Below, in pieces: positions 17,833-26,181 of a DNA stretch of 64,000 bases. Location of the stretch: NCBI GenBank assembly GCA_023391815.1, contig JAEWAF010000035.1, positions 1-64,000 of the forward strand, in the 5' to 3' direction. The stretch's first letter is position 1; each line of letters begins with the position of its first letter. The translations under genes were made by a program, and so were the position numbers. Below the pieces are notes generated by a model. The model had not been told where the DNA came from, ran no database searches, and saw only the letters and a list, made by a program, of their open reading frames with translations. This DNA comes from Pseudomonadota bacterium. GTDB lineage: Bacteria; Pseudomonadota; Gammaproteobacteria; Steroidobacterales; Steroidobacteraceae.

Positions 17833-19812
17833 TCACGGAATCACCGCCCTCGCGCACCTCACCCTCAAGCTGGCGTTTTTGTTGGTGTCATGGTCGGATC
17901 CAAAAATAAGATTGACGGAATACGCGACATTGGCAGAGTTGATGTGAAACTCGGTCGAGGTCCAGTAGGTGTAGAATCCCAAGCCCACACTCGATCCGAG
18001 ATTTCCTCTGATGGTCTGCCCGCCGCCGGGGCAGCTGTCGAACTCGCACAAGGCAGGCAGGTACCAATCCGAGTAGCCGCTGATCGTTGCCGCACACTGG
18101 CCGGCCGCGAAGCGCGAGCGTTGAAACAGCCACGCCGGCGAGTAGTGGGACAAGATCACGGTTGAATTGCAGGCGCCGTCATAGGATGCGGAACACGGCG
18201 CCACCGAGTCCTCGTGGAGCCCGAGGTCGGTGTAATCCACGCTCGTGGAGCCGATAGCAGCGCTCCAAATGACGCCGCTCGACTGATCGGTCTGCGCGGC
18301 CACTTTACCGCCGATGCTGGAAGTGGGCGGCGTCGTGTCATCGATCGCGAACAGAGGGCCGCCCTGATAGATACACCGATAGCCGAGCACCAGCACCTCG
18401 ACTGAGACAGCCAGCCCATTGTCCGCGCTAACGGTCACTGTTCCAGGCACCGGTTCGCTGCCCGAGGTGCATGCGGATGTGGCAACTGTGCCAGGAGCGA
18501 TAGTGATCGTGCAGCTGCTGCCAGGGTCGAGTCGCGAGCCGCACGTTGTGGCAGAAATGCTGGTCCCGGCAGGAAAGCCCGACGGCGTAACGGAGAGGTT
18601 CCTGGCGATCGTCGTCGCTGCCTGATTGGTAATGACGATAGTGCGCGAGCTGCCCGTCAGTGCGGGGTGAGTCGCGACATCGTTCACCGATAGCGCTAAT
18701 CGAGAGACGCTACTGGACAGCGATGCAGCACCGAATTTGACTTGCACTGTCAGATTGGCGGCGACATTCGATAACGAATAGATGGAACCACCCCACTGCA
18801 CCGGCACACCATTCACCAGCCATTCGTCGATGAAGTAGCCCGCTTCGGGGGTTGCTACGAAGCCGATGTTGCCGCCCTCATTGACGACCAGCACGCCGCT
18901 GGGCGAGATCGAGCCGCTGAGGCCGGAGCCCGCCACCACGCTGTATTTCGGAACGTTCGCGCACGTGACTGCGATGTTTGTGACATTCGTGACCGCGCTG
19001 CCAGCGCCGTCGATGATCGAGCAGGTCTGGCCGGCCGGTTGGGTGAGAATGGTTACGTCATACGTGCCATTCTGAGCGACCGGCGCCGCGAATCGAAACG
19101 ACGACGCATTGGGTGCAATCGTGAGATCGTCCGCACCGTTGTTCTGTAACACCAGCCCGGTGGCCGCCAGCCCGCCGACGGACCCGCCGATCGTGAGCGC
19201 AGTCGTGCTACAGACGACCTGCACGTTACTAACATCGGCATTGATGTTGCCGCCCGATCCGTTGTTCACGGTACATGCGAGTCCCGCGGGCTGATTCAGG
19301 ACGGTCACGTGGTAACCGCTGCCAGCGGCCACCGGCGTCTCGAATTCGAATGAGGTCGAGTTCGCAGCGATGCTGAGATCGTCTGCGCCATTCATTTGAA
19401 GAACCAAGCCGGCGGTCGCGAGGCCCGTGATCGAGCCAGCCACACTGTGTGTCTCGGCATTGCAAGCAACTGCGATATCGGTGACCGCGCCACGGACCGT
19501 CCCTGTCCCATTCGTGACTGTACAAACGAGGCCGACGGGCTGGCTGGCCACGGTGACGTTGAAGCTGCTGCCTTGTCTGTATCGGTCCGCGAAGGTGAAA
19601 GAGGTGGAACCGGAGGTCACCTGTATCGGCGTGCCGCCGTTGTTACTCAACGTCAGCCCGGCCGCTGTCAGCCCCGCGACCCGACCGCCGATGGGGTATG
19701 ACTCGTCATCCTTGTCGTCACCGCCCCCGCAACCCACCAGGGACAACACCAGTGCGCTCACGAGGCAGTGCCTCAGGATCGCCCGCGCTCTTCTTCCGAG
19801 AATGCTCGACAT
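17833..19812 (-). CDS. Lipoprotein with three ~83-residue repeats and C-terminal DUF1566-like domain
   Basis: The 659-residue protein starts at MSSILGRRARAILRH and has a lipobox LVGC with Cys28. Three tandem repeats (about residues 41-123, 124-208 and 209-294) share (I/V)xG.(V/I)xGLxxxGLxLxNNG..., ..SFxF... and QPxGxxCxVxNGxG. A region with GYFIDEWLVNGVPV resembling surface beta-repeats follows. The last 160 residues (SDWYLPALCEF, YWTSTEF, VRCAR) look like a DUF1566/Lcl domain. It is probably anchored to the outer membrane. The start gives a clear signal sequence; an upstream Met would not. Confidence 0.8.
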   Translation of the reverse strand: MSSILGRRARAILRHCLVSALVLSLVGCGGGDDKDDESYPIGGRVAGLTAAGLTLSNNGGTPIQVTSGSTSFTFADRYRQGSSFNVTVASQPVGLVCTVTNGTGTVRGAVTDIAVACNAETHSVAGSITGLATAGLVLQMNGADDLSIAANSTSFEFETPVAAGSGYHVTVLNQPAGLACTVNNGSGGNINADVSNVQVVCSTTALTIGGSVGGLAATGLVLQNNGADDLTIAPNASSFRFAAPVAQNGTYDVTILTQPAGQTCSIIDGAGSAVTNVTNIAVTCANVPKYSVVAGSGLSGSISPSGVLVVNEGGNIGFVATPEAGYFIDEWLVNGVPVQWGGSIYSLSNVAANLTVQVKFGAASLSSSVSRLALSVNDVATHPALTGSSRTIVITNQAATTIARNLSVTPSGFPAGTSISATTCGSRLDPGSSCTITIAPGTVATSACTSGSEPVPGTVTVSADNGLAVSVEVLVLGYRCIYQGGPLFAIDDTTPPTSSIGGKVAAQTDQSSGVIWSAAIGSTSVDYTDLGLHEDSVAPCSASYDGACNSTVILSHYSPAWLFQRSRFAAGQCAATISGYSDWYLPALCEFDSCPGGGQTIRGNLGSSVGLGFYTYWTSTEFHINSANVAYSVNLIFGSDHDTNKNASLRVRCARAVIP

Positions 19813-19998
19813 CGTCGCGTTCCATTCGCTCAAACGACAGGCATTGTAGGAATCCAGCGCCGCGCCCAGCTGTGACCCAAGACGCGTTCTGCGACGTAAT
19901 CCGCGCACCCGGCAGGGTTGCCCTACTGCCCCCACCCCGACGGTCAGATGTCGCGACTGCTGCCGCGAAGCGGTCGCATCTCTCTCGCCCGGCGATTC

Positions 19999-20757
19999 TC
20001 ACCCCATCACCGCCCCACCCGCCACATCGAGAACCACGCCAGTAATCCATCCGGCTTGCTCGCTCGCCAGAAATAACGCCGCCTCTGCGATATCTTCCGG
20101 CGTGCCCAATCGCTTCAGTGGATGAGCATCGACCAATGCCGCCTGCTGTTCGCGTGGAATGCGGATCAGATTTTTCTCAGTGAGGATCGTCTCGGGCGCA
20201 ATACAATTCGCGCGAATGTTGTAGGGACCGGCCTGGACCGCGACATCCTGCGTGAGCAGCTGAATGCCCGCCTTGGCGACGGCATAAGGAATGGGAGAAT
20301 GGGAATGGGGCCGGCGCCCGGCGGCGGAAGAGATAGCCACGATGGAGCCGCGACGACGTTGTTTCATGCCGGGGAGAAACGCTTTCAAGGTTAGAAAAGT
20401 GGCAGTGAGATTGCCGTCGATCGACGCTCGCCAGCCCTCCTCCGCGATAGCTTCCAAAGGACCCCGCATTGTGAAGTTGCCGCCGGCGTTGGCGATGAGA
20501 ACCTCGACCGGTCCGACCTCGCGCTCGATCTGCAAGCGCATGGCTTCGATCTCGGCCGATCGTGTCAGGTCAGCGCTGATCTGCATCGCACGTCCACCGT
20601 CCCGCTCGATCCCCTCCTTGATCGATGAGAGCGCCGCCTGATCTCGACCATGCAGAACAACCCACGCGCCCTCGCGCGCGAACGCTCGAGCGATCGCCGC
20701 CCCAATACCACGCGAGCTGCCCGTGACGAGCACGACCTGATCTTGAAGCCGCTTCAT
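19999..20757 (-). CDS. SDR-family oxidoreductase
   Basis: The 252-residue classical short-chain dehydrogenase/reductase has the cofactor motif TGSSRGIG (residues 13-20), NAGGNF, the Ser of VAISSAAG and catalytic Tyr in YAVAKAG. Its length and C-terminal GVVLDVAGG resemble 3-oxoacyl-ACP reductase-like members, but the substrate is not determined. It lies 3 nt past the membrane-protein gene and is probably co-transcribed, placing it under the adjacent TetR regulator. Confidence 0.9.
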   Translation of the reverse strand: MKRLQDQVVLVTGSSRGIGAAIARAFAREGAWVVLHGRDQAALSSIKEGIERDGGRAMQISADLTRSAEIEAMRLQIEREVGPVEVLIANAGGNFTMRGPLEAIAEEGWRASIDGNLTATFLTLKAFLPGMKQRRRGSIVAISSAAGRRPHSHSPIPYAVAKAGIQLLTQDVAVQAGPYNIRANCIAPETILTEKNLIRIPREQQAALVDAHPLKRLGTPEDIAEAALFLASEQAGWITGVVLDVAGGAVMG

Positions 20758-20760
20758 GAA

Positions 20761-21264
20761 TCACCCCGCCAGAGCTGGGGCGTAACGAAACACCGCCATC
20801 GATAACACCGCGAGTCCGAGCAAGATGCCGGAGGCGCGCGAGCTCAACGCAACCCTGCGTCCCAGGGATGCAAGTTGCGCCACATCCGCCGCCGATTTGG
20901 ACGCCTCGCCTTTCAGCTTCGACAACTTCATTCCCGCCGGCCGCCCGATCAAAACACCCACCAGAAACGAGAGCACAGCCGCGATAGCGCCGGCCCCAAG
21001 CACGACGCCCCCTGCGGATGTGTCGCCCGAATGAAGCGTTGCGAACAGGTAGATCCCGGACAGCACAGTAACCAGCGCAGCGATACCGGACGCGGGCCCC
21101 AAGCGCCGTGCGACCAGGCCAGACCAGCGACCGGCGCCCGCATCGGCGTGGCTCGTGCCAATCGGTATGATGGCGAAGGAGAGCGCAAACATGCTGCCCG
21201 CCCAGATCACTCCGCCGAGGATGTGAAACACGCGGGCCAGGAGCAGGATCGTGACGGTGGCCAT
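20761..21264 (-). CDS. Four-helix membrane protein (CopD/DUF2269-like)
   Basis: The 167-residue protein, started at MATVTILLLARVFHILGG after a GAGGA ribosome-binding site, has four hydrophobic helices. LARVFHILGGVIWAGSMFAL in helix 1, with a conserved His, resembles CopD/DUF2269-type proteins. Function is not established. It starts an apparent two-gene operon with the SDR gene and is divergent from the TetR gene, with an inverted repeat between the starts. Confidence 0.75.
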   Translation of the reverse strand: MATVTILLLARVFHILGGVIWAGSMFALSFAIIPIGTSHADAGAGRWSGLVARRLGPASGIAALVTVLSGIYLFATLHSGDTSAGGVVLGAGAIAAVLSFLVGVLIGRPAGMKLSKLKGEASKSAADVAQLASLGRRVALSSRASGILLGLAVLSMAVFRYAPALAG

Positions 21265-21290
21265 GGACGTCCTCGGATGAGTTAATTGAC

Positions 21291-21305
21291 TATACACACT
21301 GTATA
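21291..21305. promoter_or_regulatory. Inverted-repeat operator between divergent genes
   Basis: TATACACACTGTATA is a perfect 6-bp inverted repeat around CAC. It lies 26 nt from the membrane-protein start and 9 nt from the TetR start. A dimeric TetR repressor binding here would control both genes. Confidence 0.6.
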
Positions 21306-21314
21306 ACTAATTTC

Positions 21315-21929
21315 ATGGCAGTCAAGTCGAAACGCAGAACGTATCGCAGCGACGTGCGCGCGGCGTCCGTCGATGAAGGGCGGGCACGAATGATCGAGGC
21401 GGGCCGGAAATTACTGATCGGCGGCAAAGGAATGCCGGCCTTCTCCATCGATGCCGTCGCTCGCGAAGCCGGCGTCACGCGCGCCACGGTCTACAACCAG
21501 TTCGAATCCAAGCACGTTCTGCTGGCCGCCATCTTCGATGACATTGCCCAGAAAGGCGGCCTGTTCGAGTTGTCGCAGGTGTTCTCAGAACCGGACCCGG
21601 AAAAATCTCTGCGCCGCGCCGTCGCGATCTTTGCCAGGTTCTGGGGCGGGCATGCGCAGGCGATGCCGAAGTTCACGGCGTTCAGCCAGCTGGATGAGGA
21701 AGTTGCGGCTATTCTGCGCGAGCGCGCGGAACGTCGGCGCAAGTTGCTGGCCGCCATCGTGGCCCGAATGACCTCCGTGTCCTCGCCTGCCGATCTGGTC
21801 GATGTGCTATACGCGCTCACGAGCGCGGAGTTCTATCGTTTGCTCTCGGTACATGGACGCGGCACAAAGGCCATCGAGGAGCTCGTGTGGCAGGCAGTCG
21901 GCGACGCGGTGAAGCGGTTCTCGAAATAA
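21315..21929 (+). CDS. TetR-family transcriptional regulator
   Basis: The 204-residue protein has an N-terminal HTH (about residues 24-70: FSIDAVAREAGVTRATVYNQFESK) and a helical ligand-binding C-terminus (about 75-204). The basic N-terminal tail precedes the HTH. It is divergent from the CopD-like/SDR pair with a palindrome between them, implying autoregulation and control of that pair. Ligand is unknown. Confidence 0.92.
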   Translation: MAVKSKRRTYRSDVRAASVDEGRARMIEAGRKLLIGGKGMPAFSIDAVAREAGVTRATVYNQFESKHVLLAAIFDDIAQKGGLFELSQVFSEPDPEKSLRRAVAIFARFWGGHAQAMPKFTAFSQLDEEVAAILRERAERRRKLLAAIVARMTSVSSPADLVDVLYALTSAEFYRLLSVHGRGTKAIEELVWQAVGDAVKRFSK

Positions 21930-21934
21930 TGTGC

Positions 21935-22549
21935 TCAGCCGACGATGCGTCGAAATGTGAGATTCACCCGTGGCCCGCATGGCCGGGCGACCTTGTTGAT
22001 CCCGTGTTTCCAGTGATGCTGAGTCGCGCCCCTCATCAGCAACAGGCTGCCCGACTCCAACTCGATATGGATCGGCTTCAGATCCTTTCTGGATTTGTGT
22101 TTCAGCACGAAGGTCCGTTGCTCACCCAGACTCACTGACGCAATCACCGGGTTCCTGCCCAATTCGGGCTCGTCGTCGCTGTGCATGCCCATGCTGTCGC
22201 GGTGATCGCGATAGTAGTTCAGGAGCACGCTGTTGAAGGAAGCTTCGGACAATGCCTCAACGCGCGCCCGCAGCGTCGACAGCAGGTTGGTCCACGGGAG
22301 TGGATCGAGCGACAGGCCGGAGTATGTGTACTTCGCGTCCGCATCTCCGAACCACGCTGCGAGACGCGGTTGTGGATACTGCTTGCCCCAGAGCGTGATC
22401 GTTTCCGACCGCCACGGTGTTTGTCGAATCAGCTCCTGAAGTATGTCCTCCGGCGGCGCTCCCATTTCGATCCGCGGCCAGTAGCGGATATCGGCGTCGG
22501 GCAAGTCCAAATCGCGCGGCTCGCCAGTCTCAAATAAATCGCCCGTCAC
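21935..22549 (-). CDS. AlkB-like 2OG-Fe(II) dioxygenase
   Basis: The 204-residue protein has the metal triad His123-Ser-Asp125 in GMHSDDEPELG and His182 in TQHHWKHGI, plus the 2-oxoglutarate-binding Arg194 and Arg200 in PRVNLTFR. LNYYRDHRDSMGMHSDDE and SVSLGEQRTFVLKHK are diagnostic of ABH2/ABH3-type AlkB demethylases, which repair 1-methyladenine and 3-methylcytosine. The apparent start is GTG. It is convergent with the TetR gene (5-nt gap). Confidence 0.92.
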   Translation of the reverse strand: MTGDLFETGEPRDLDLPDADIRYWPRIEMGAPPEDILQELIRQTPWRSETITLWGKQYPQPRLAAWFGDADAKYTYSGLSLDPLPWTNLLSTLRARVEALSEASFNSVLLNYYRDHRDSMGMHSDDEPELGRNPVIASVSLGEQRTFVLKHKSRKDLKPIHIELESGSLLLMRGATQHHWKHGINKVARPCGPRVNLTFRRIVG

Positions 22550-22755
22550 TGCTCATCGCTCATCAGTATCCCTGCCCGAGATTCTGCGCGAGGAACTTCT
22601 CCAATTCTGTAAGCATAGTCATGCGCTCCGATTTGCGATTCAGCCGATGGACACCGGAAATCGACGCCTGAATCCGTGAGCTCCATTTGTACGGGCCGCT
22701 GAGACGACGGCGCGATTCTATACAATAAGCTCCATCGCAAGGAGCCGTGCCGTTC

Positions 22756-23133
22756 ATGAGCCGAAAACCTTCCGTCGATAAGGTACGCACTCGGGTCGCC
22801 TCGATCGTCGAGCGCCTGCCCGAAGCGAAAGCCGTGCGCAGCGGCGATCACATGAGTCTGGAAGTCCGCCAGCGACGGTTCGGCTGGTTCCTGGCCAACC
22901 ATCATGGCGATGGCCGCCTCAGCATCAGTTGCAAGGCGCCGCCGCTGCTGGCAGGCCAGTTACAGGAACTGGTGCCGACGCAGTTTCACCTGCCGAAGTA
23001 CGTGGCCAGCAAAGGCTGGATCGGCTTGTATCTGGACGTGGCCGACGTGGACTGGGCGCAGGTCGAGGTGTGCCTGGTGGAGGCCTATCGAATGGCCGCG
23101 CCGAAGCGGCTTACGGCCCAGCTAGGCGGCTGA
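22756..23133 (+). CDS. MmcQ/YjbR family protein
   Basis: The product is 125 residues when started at ATG 22756, 11 nt after AGGAG; a GTG three codons upstream would leave only 2 nt. The MmcQ/YjbR (CyaY-like fold) family is recognised by ERLPEAKAV, VRQRRFGWFLAN, KYVASKGWIGLYLD and VEAYRMAAPKRL. Function is unknown; a DNA-binding role has been suggested for the family. The preceding 200 bases (22550-22755) hold nothing convincing. Confidence 0.85.
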   Translation: MSRKPSVDKVRTRVASIVERLPEAKAVRSGDHMSLEVRQRRFGWFLANHHGDGRLSISCKAPPLLAGQLQELVPTQFHLPKYVASKGWIGLYLDVADVDWAQVEVCLVEAYRMAAPKRLTAQLGG

Positions 23134-23136
23134 TCG

Positions 23137-23388
23137 TTATTCGCTCTTTTCTTTCTTCATGGCGCGCTTGGCTTCCTTCGCGCCCTCTTTGACGGCCTGA
23201 CCGACTTCCTTCGCGGCGTCCCCGACTGCCTTGCCGACCTGCTTGGCGCCGTCCCCCACTTCGCGGGCGGCGGTGCCGACCGCCCGGCCGACGTCCCGAG
23301 CGCCTTCCTTGAGTGTGTTTTCTTCGGCAAACCCCGGGGCAGCCACACCGGCGCTCAGCAGCAGCACTGCGATCAAGGGCAATTTCAT
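23137..23388 (-). CDS. Small exported Ala/Lys-rich repeat protein
   Basis: The 83-residue protein has a signal peptide (MKLPLIAVLLLSAGVAAPGFA, cleavage before EEN). The remainder consists of near-regular 11-residue units of the type GxAxxxVGxAV, containing AAREVGDGAKQVGKAVGDAA. The pattern resembles LEA-like amphipathic helices. The longer frame upstream is not signal-like, so this start was chosen. It is probably a periplasmic stress-related protein; that is inference. Confidence 0.75.
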   Translation of the reverse strand: MKLPLIAVLLLSAGVAAPGFAEENTLKEGARDVGRAVGTAAREVGDGAKQVGKAVGDAAKEVGQAVKEGAKEAKRAMKKEKSE

Positions 23389-23537
23389 GGAGGCGGCCCA
23401 TGCAAATGAGAGTGGCACACATGTACATCCACCCAGCGGGAATGTCCAGAGCGGCGCCCGCGAAATGGAATGAACGAGCGGAACATGAACGGCATGACAT
23501 CCGTACACCCGCTAGACGAGCCAAAAAGGAGCGAGTC

Positions 23538-23981
23538 ATGCCCAGTAAATCCACGGTAAAACGTGCCAAAGCGGATCTGCGAGCCGGCAAGAAACCATCG
23601 ACGGCCGCGGGTGAGTTCGTGCGTGAGGAGATGGAGCACATTCGCGAAGGCAAGCATGGCGCCCGATCGACGAAACAAGCCATCGCCATCGGCCTGTCGA
23701 AAGCTCGTCGTGCCGGCGTGCCTCTGCAGGCGCCCGAGGAAGGTCGCACCTCCCGACGCACCCGGCAAAGCGCGAAACGCGATCTTGCTACCGGTCAAGG
23801 ACGTCGCAAGCCGCGATCAACGTCAGCACGACGCCGACGCTCGACGGCGAAGGCCCTTCGAAACGAGCCGAGATCCGCAGCTTCTCATCGGGCGTTGTCG
23901 AGACACGCGAAACAGACTGCGCGACGACGACGCCGTTCTACGTCTGCAAAGAAGAGCCCTCGGAAACGCGCGTCTCGTTAG
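23538..23981 (+). CDS. DUF6496-like basic protein
   Basis: The 147-residue protein begins MPSKSTVKRAKADLRAGKKP, then FVREEMEHIREGKHGARSTKQAIAIGLSKARRAGV, the DUF6496-type core (about residues 1-75). The remaining half is almost wholly Arg, Lys, Ser, Ala and Thr, resembling histone H1-like tails. A strong AAGGAG site lies 6 nt upstream of the ATG. DNA or RNA binding is likely from composition. The stop overlaps that of the serine hydrolase gene by 4 nt. Confidence 0.8.
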   Translation: MPSKSTVKRAKADLRAGKKPSTAAGEFVREEMEHIREGKHGARSTKQAIAIGLSKARRAGVPLQAPEEGRTSRRTRQSAKRDLATGQGRRKPRSTSARRRRSTAKALRNEPRSAASHRALSRHAKQTARRRRRSTSAKKSPRKRASR

Positions 23982-25162
23982 GGAGAGACGCTCGAGGATG
24001 CGGTGGCCGCGGATGGAAACGTTCGTGCCAGGCGCCCCATCCAATCCTTCAGTGCGCCGGTGCGCAGGTCTTTCTCCGGTGTCATGCCCAAGCGCACGAC
24101 GATGAGATCTTTCGACGGGACGATGAGCGTGTACTGACCTTCGAATCCTTGCGCGCTGAAGCCATCGCGTTCCGGGCCTGTATCGACGTGGACAGGATAA
24201 GGCCGCCCGCCTCCTTCCTTCGGTGCAAGCCACCAGCCCGCGCCGTAGATATCGGCGTTCTTACCGCTACCGTGAGTGCGCGCGAAGTCGACCCATCCTT
24301 CGGGAAGGACGCGGCGGCCATCCCACATTCCATCGCGCAGATAGAGCAAACCGAATCGCGCAAAATCGCGAGCCGAGGCATAGATCATCGCGCTCCCATA
24401 CACCAAACCGGTGGCATCGAACTCCGGCTGTGGCTTCATGCCGATGACATCGAACAAGCTCACATTCATCCATCTCATCATCGCCGCGCGCCGTTGTTCC
24501 GGTGACACGGGATTGGGAACGATGGCTCGGGTCAATGCATCGGCGGTCAGCACGATGCCGCAGGAGTTGTAGTTCCAATGAGTGCCGGGCTCGTGAATCA
24601 AGGGCAGGCCGGCGCAGTATTTCGCAACATCCAGCCGACCCGGGCCGAACAATTTGCGCGAGGCATCGCTCGCCGCGATGCTTTGCGCTTCCATCTCGAA
24701 ATAGCGCTGCCCGTCTGTCATTTGCAGCCACTGGCGCCACGGAATGCGAGAGCGACGATCGTCGGCCGCCCAATGCGGATTGCCCATCGGCTGATCGATG
24801 TCTATTTTTCCCTGAGCGACCGCGATGCCGACCAATGCTTGCGTGATCGACTTTGCCATCGACCACGACACCAGTCGCATGCTCGTGCTGTAGCCCGACG
24901 CGGCACGCTCATACACAAGTCGCCCGCCGCGAATGATGACGAGCTCGCGGGTTTCTCCCAGCCCTGGCGCGTGATTGTCGAACGCATCCCCGATTGCAGC
25001 AGCGAACGCTGCTGAATCCATTTCGTCGGGCAAGGAGCCGACCGGCCATTCCATCGTCGGCCAGGGAACATCCGGTGCTTGCGCGGGCAAAGGCAACAAC
25101 CGGGCTTCGGCATGACACAGCGGTACGATCAGCACCAGTGTGGCTAGCAGAGTTCGTAACAT
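23978..25162 (-). CDS. Serine hydrolase of the beta-lactamase (class C/PBP) superfamily
   Basis: The 394-residue protein has a signal peptide (residues 1-about 18). The catalytic motif S-x-x-K is Ser101-Met-Ala-Lys104 and the Tyr motif is Tyr198-Asn-Ser200. The start, MLRTLLATLVLIVPLCHA, follows GGAGGGAA. Members include beta-lactamases, esterases and DD-peptidases. Substrate cannot be read from the sequence. It is 26 nt downstream of a small membrane protein gene and probably co-transcribed. Confidence 0.88.
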   Translation of the reverse strand: MLRTLLATLVLIVPLCHAEARLLPLPAQAPDVPWPTMEWPVGSLPDEMDSAAFAAAIGDAFDNHAPGLGETRELVIIRGGRLVYERAASGYSTSMRLVSWSMAKSITQALVGIAVAQGKIDIDQPMGNPHWAADDRRSRIPWRQWLQMTDGQRYFEMEAQSIAASDASRKLFGPGRLDVAKYCAGLPLIHEPGTHWNYNSCGIVLTADALTRAIVPNPVSPEQRRAAMMRWMNVSLFDVIGMKPQPEFDATGLVYGSAMIYASARDFARFGLLYLRDGMWDGRRVLPEGWVDFARTHGSGKNADIYGAGWWLAPKEGGGRPYPVHVDTGPERDGFSAQGFEGQYTLIVPSKDLIVVRLGMTPEKDLRTGALKDWMGRLARTFPSAATASSSVSP

Positions 25163-25188
25163 CGCGAGTTCCCTCCCGCTCGATTCGC

Positions 25189-25494
25189 TCAGTTCACCGG
25201 ATGACAGCCATATTCTTTTTCGAACCTGGCGCGCGAGGAGATCAAGCCGCCGAGCGCCGAAACAGTCACAGCGCCACTGCCAGTGACGATATCGAGAGAA
25301 CGCAGCGCCTCCGGATCGAAATCGGTGCGGCAGGAATCGGGGGAACGGCCCGCGACAAACAGGCACGAGCAGGTTTGTTTGGCGACGTAGGTTGTACCGA
25401 TGCGTGCGGTGGCCAATGTATCCCTGATGCTCCACACGCCGATACCGATCAGCAGCACGAGCCCGCCGGCGATCAGCTGCCATTTGCGCTTCAT
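25189..25494 (-). CDS. Small membrane-anchored Cys-containing protein
   Basis: The 101-residue protein, started at MKRKWQLIAGG after GGAGG, has one N-terminal transmembrane helix (about residues 6-25) and a periplasmic domain with TCSCLFVAGRSPDSCRTDF and a final Cys near the C-terminus. Four Cys residues suggest disulfides or metal binding. No named family was recognised. Its tight pairing with the downstream serine hydrolase suggests a joint function. Confidence 0.65.
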   Translation of the reverse strand: MKRKWQLIAGGLVLLIGIGVWSIRDTLATARIGTTYVAKQTCSCLFVAGRSPDSCRTDFDPEALRSLDIVTGSGAVTVSALGGLISSRARFEKEYGCHPVN

Positions 25495-25576
25495 TGCGGC
25501 CTCCATGCGCGTTATTTGGCGCGCCGATCCTAGCGCACTTGTTTCTCGAGTAACAGGCGGGCTTCCGCGCGCCGAC

Positions 25577-26128
25577 TCAGGTCGCCGGACGCCGCTTCGT
25601 CATCGGTACAAAAGTGATAGTCAGTCCGCCGGGCAGCGGATGTTCGATCGCCTGATCGCCGAGATAGCCGCAGGCTTCATACAAACGCTTGCCGGGCAAG
25701 GTTGCCATCAGGGCGAACCGGGTGAAACCTGCGCGGGCAGCGTCACTTTCACAGCGATCGAGCAACATACGCCCCAGGCCGCGACGCGCATGGCGTGCAT
25801 CGATGAAGAACGCACGAACGCGAGCGGCGTCGACCGCGGGATCCAGATAGGAATCGTCCCGGGACTCGCGAGTGTCGCTGCCGAACAGGGTCTTGCGCCG
25901 GCTCCAGCCGCCGCAACCGACGATCTCGCCGGAACCGGTCTCGATCACGAAATAGGTCTGGTCCCGAATCAAGGCGGTGTCGACGCCGAACGCTCCGAGC
26001 AGCGCGGCTTCGATTTGCTCGGGCGTGTAGTCGTTGGCGCCCAGCTCGCGAATGGAGCGGGCGATCAGGTCGTGCAGTACCGGCACATCGGCGGCAGTCG
26101 CCGGCCGCAATCGATAGTCCACGCTCAC
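25577..26128 (-). CDS. GNAT-family N-acetyltransferase
   Basis: The 183-residue GNAT fold protein begins YRLRPATAADVPVLHDLI. The acetyl-CoA motif A is ARHARRGLGRMLLDRCE, and GKRLYEACGYLGD follows near the C-terminus. Substrate unknown. It lies 53 nt downstream of the flagellar-locus gene at 26182 and is not obviously part of that operon. Confidence 0.88.
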   Translation of the reverse strand: MSVDYRLRPATAADVPVLHDLIARSIRELGANDYTPEQIEAALLGAFGVDTALIRDQTYFVIETGSGEIVGCGGWSRRKTLFGSDTRESRDDSYLDPAVDAARVRAFFIDARHARRGLGRMLLDRCESDAARAGFTRFALMATLPGKRLYEACGYLGDQAIEHPLPGGLTITFVPMTKRRPAT

Positions 26129-26181
26129 TTTGCCTCATCGTGCGGGCGTCATTGCACGCCCGACATCGATGCTAGCAAAAG

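Noticed and set aside
22546..22905. 119-codon minus-strand frame between AlkB and YjbR
   Set aside because: Overlaps the YjbR gene in antisense and has no recognisable motif.
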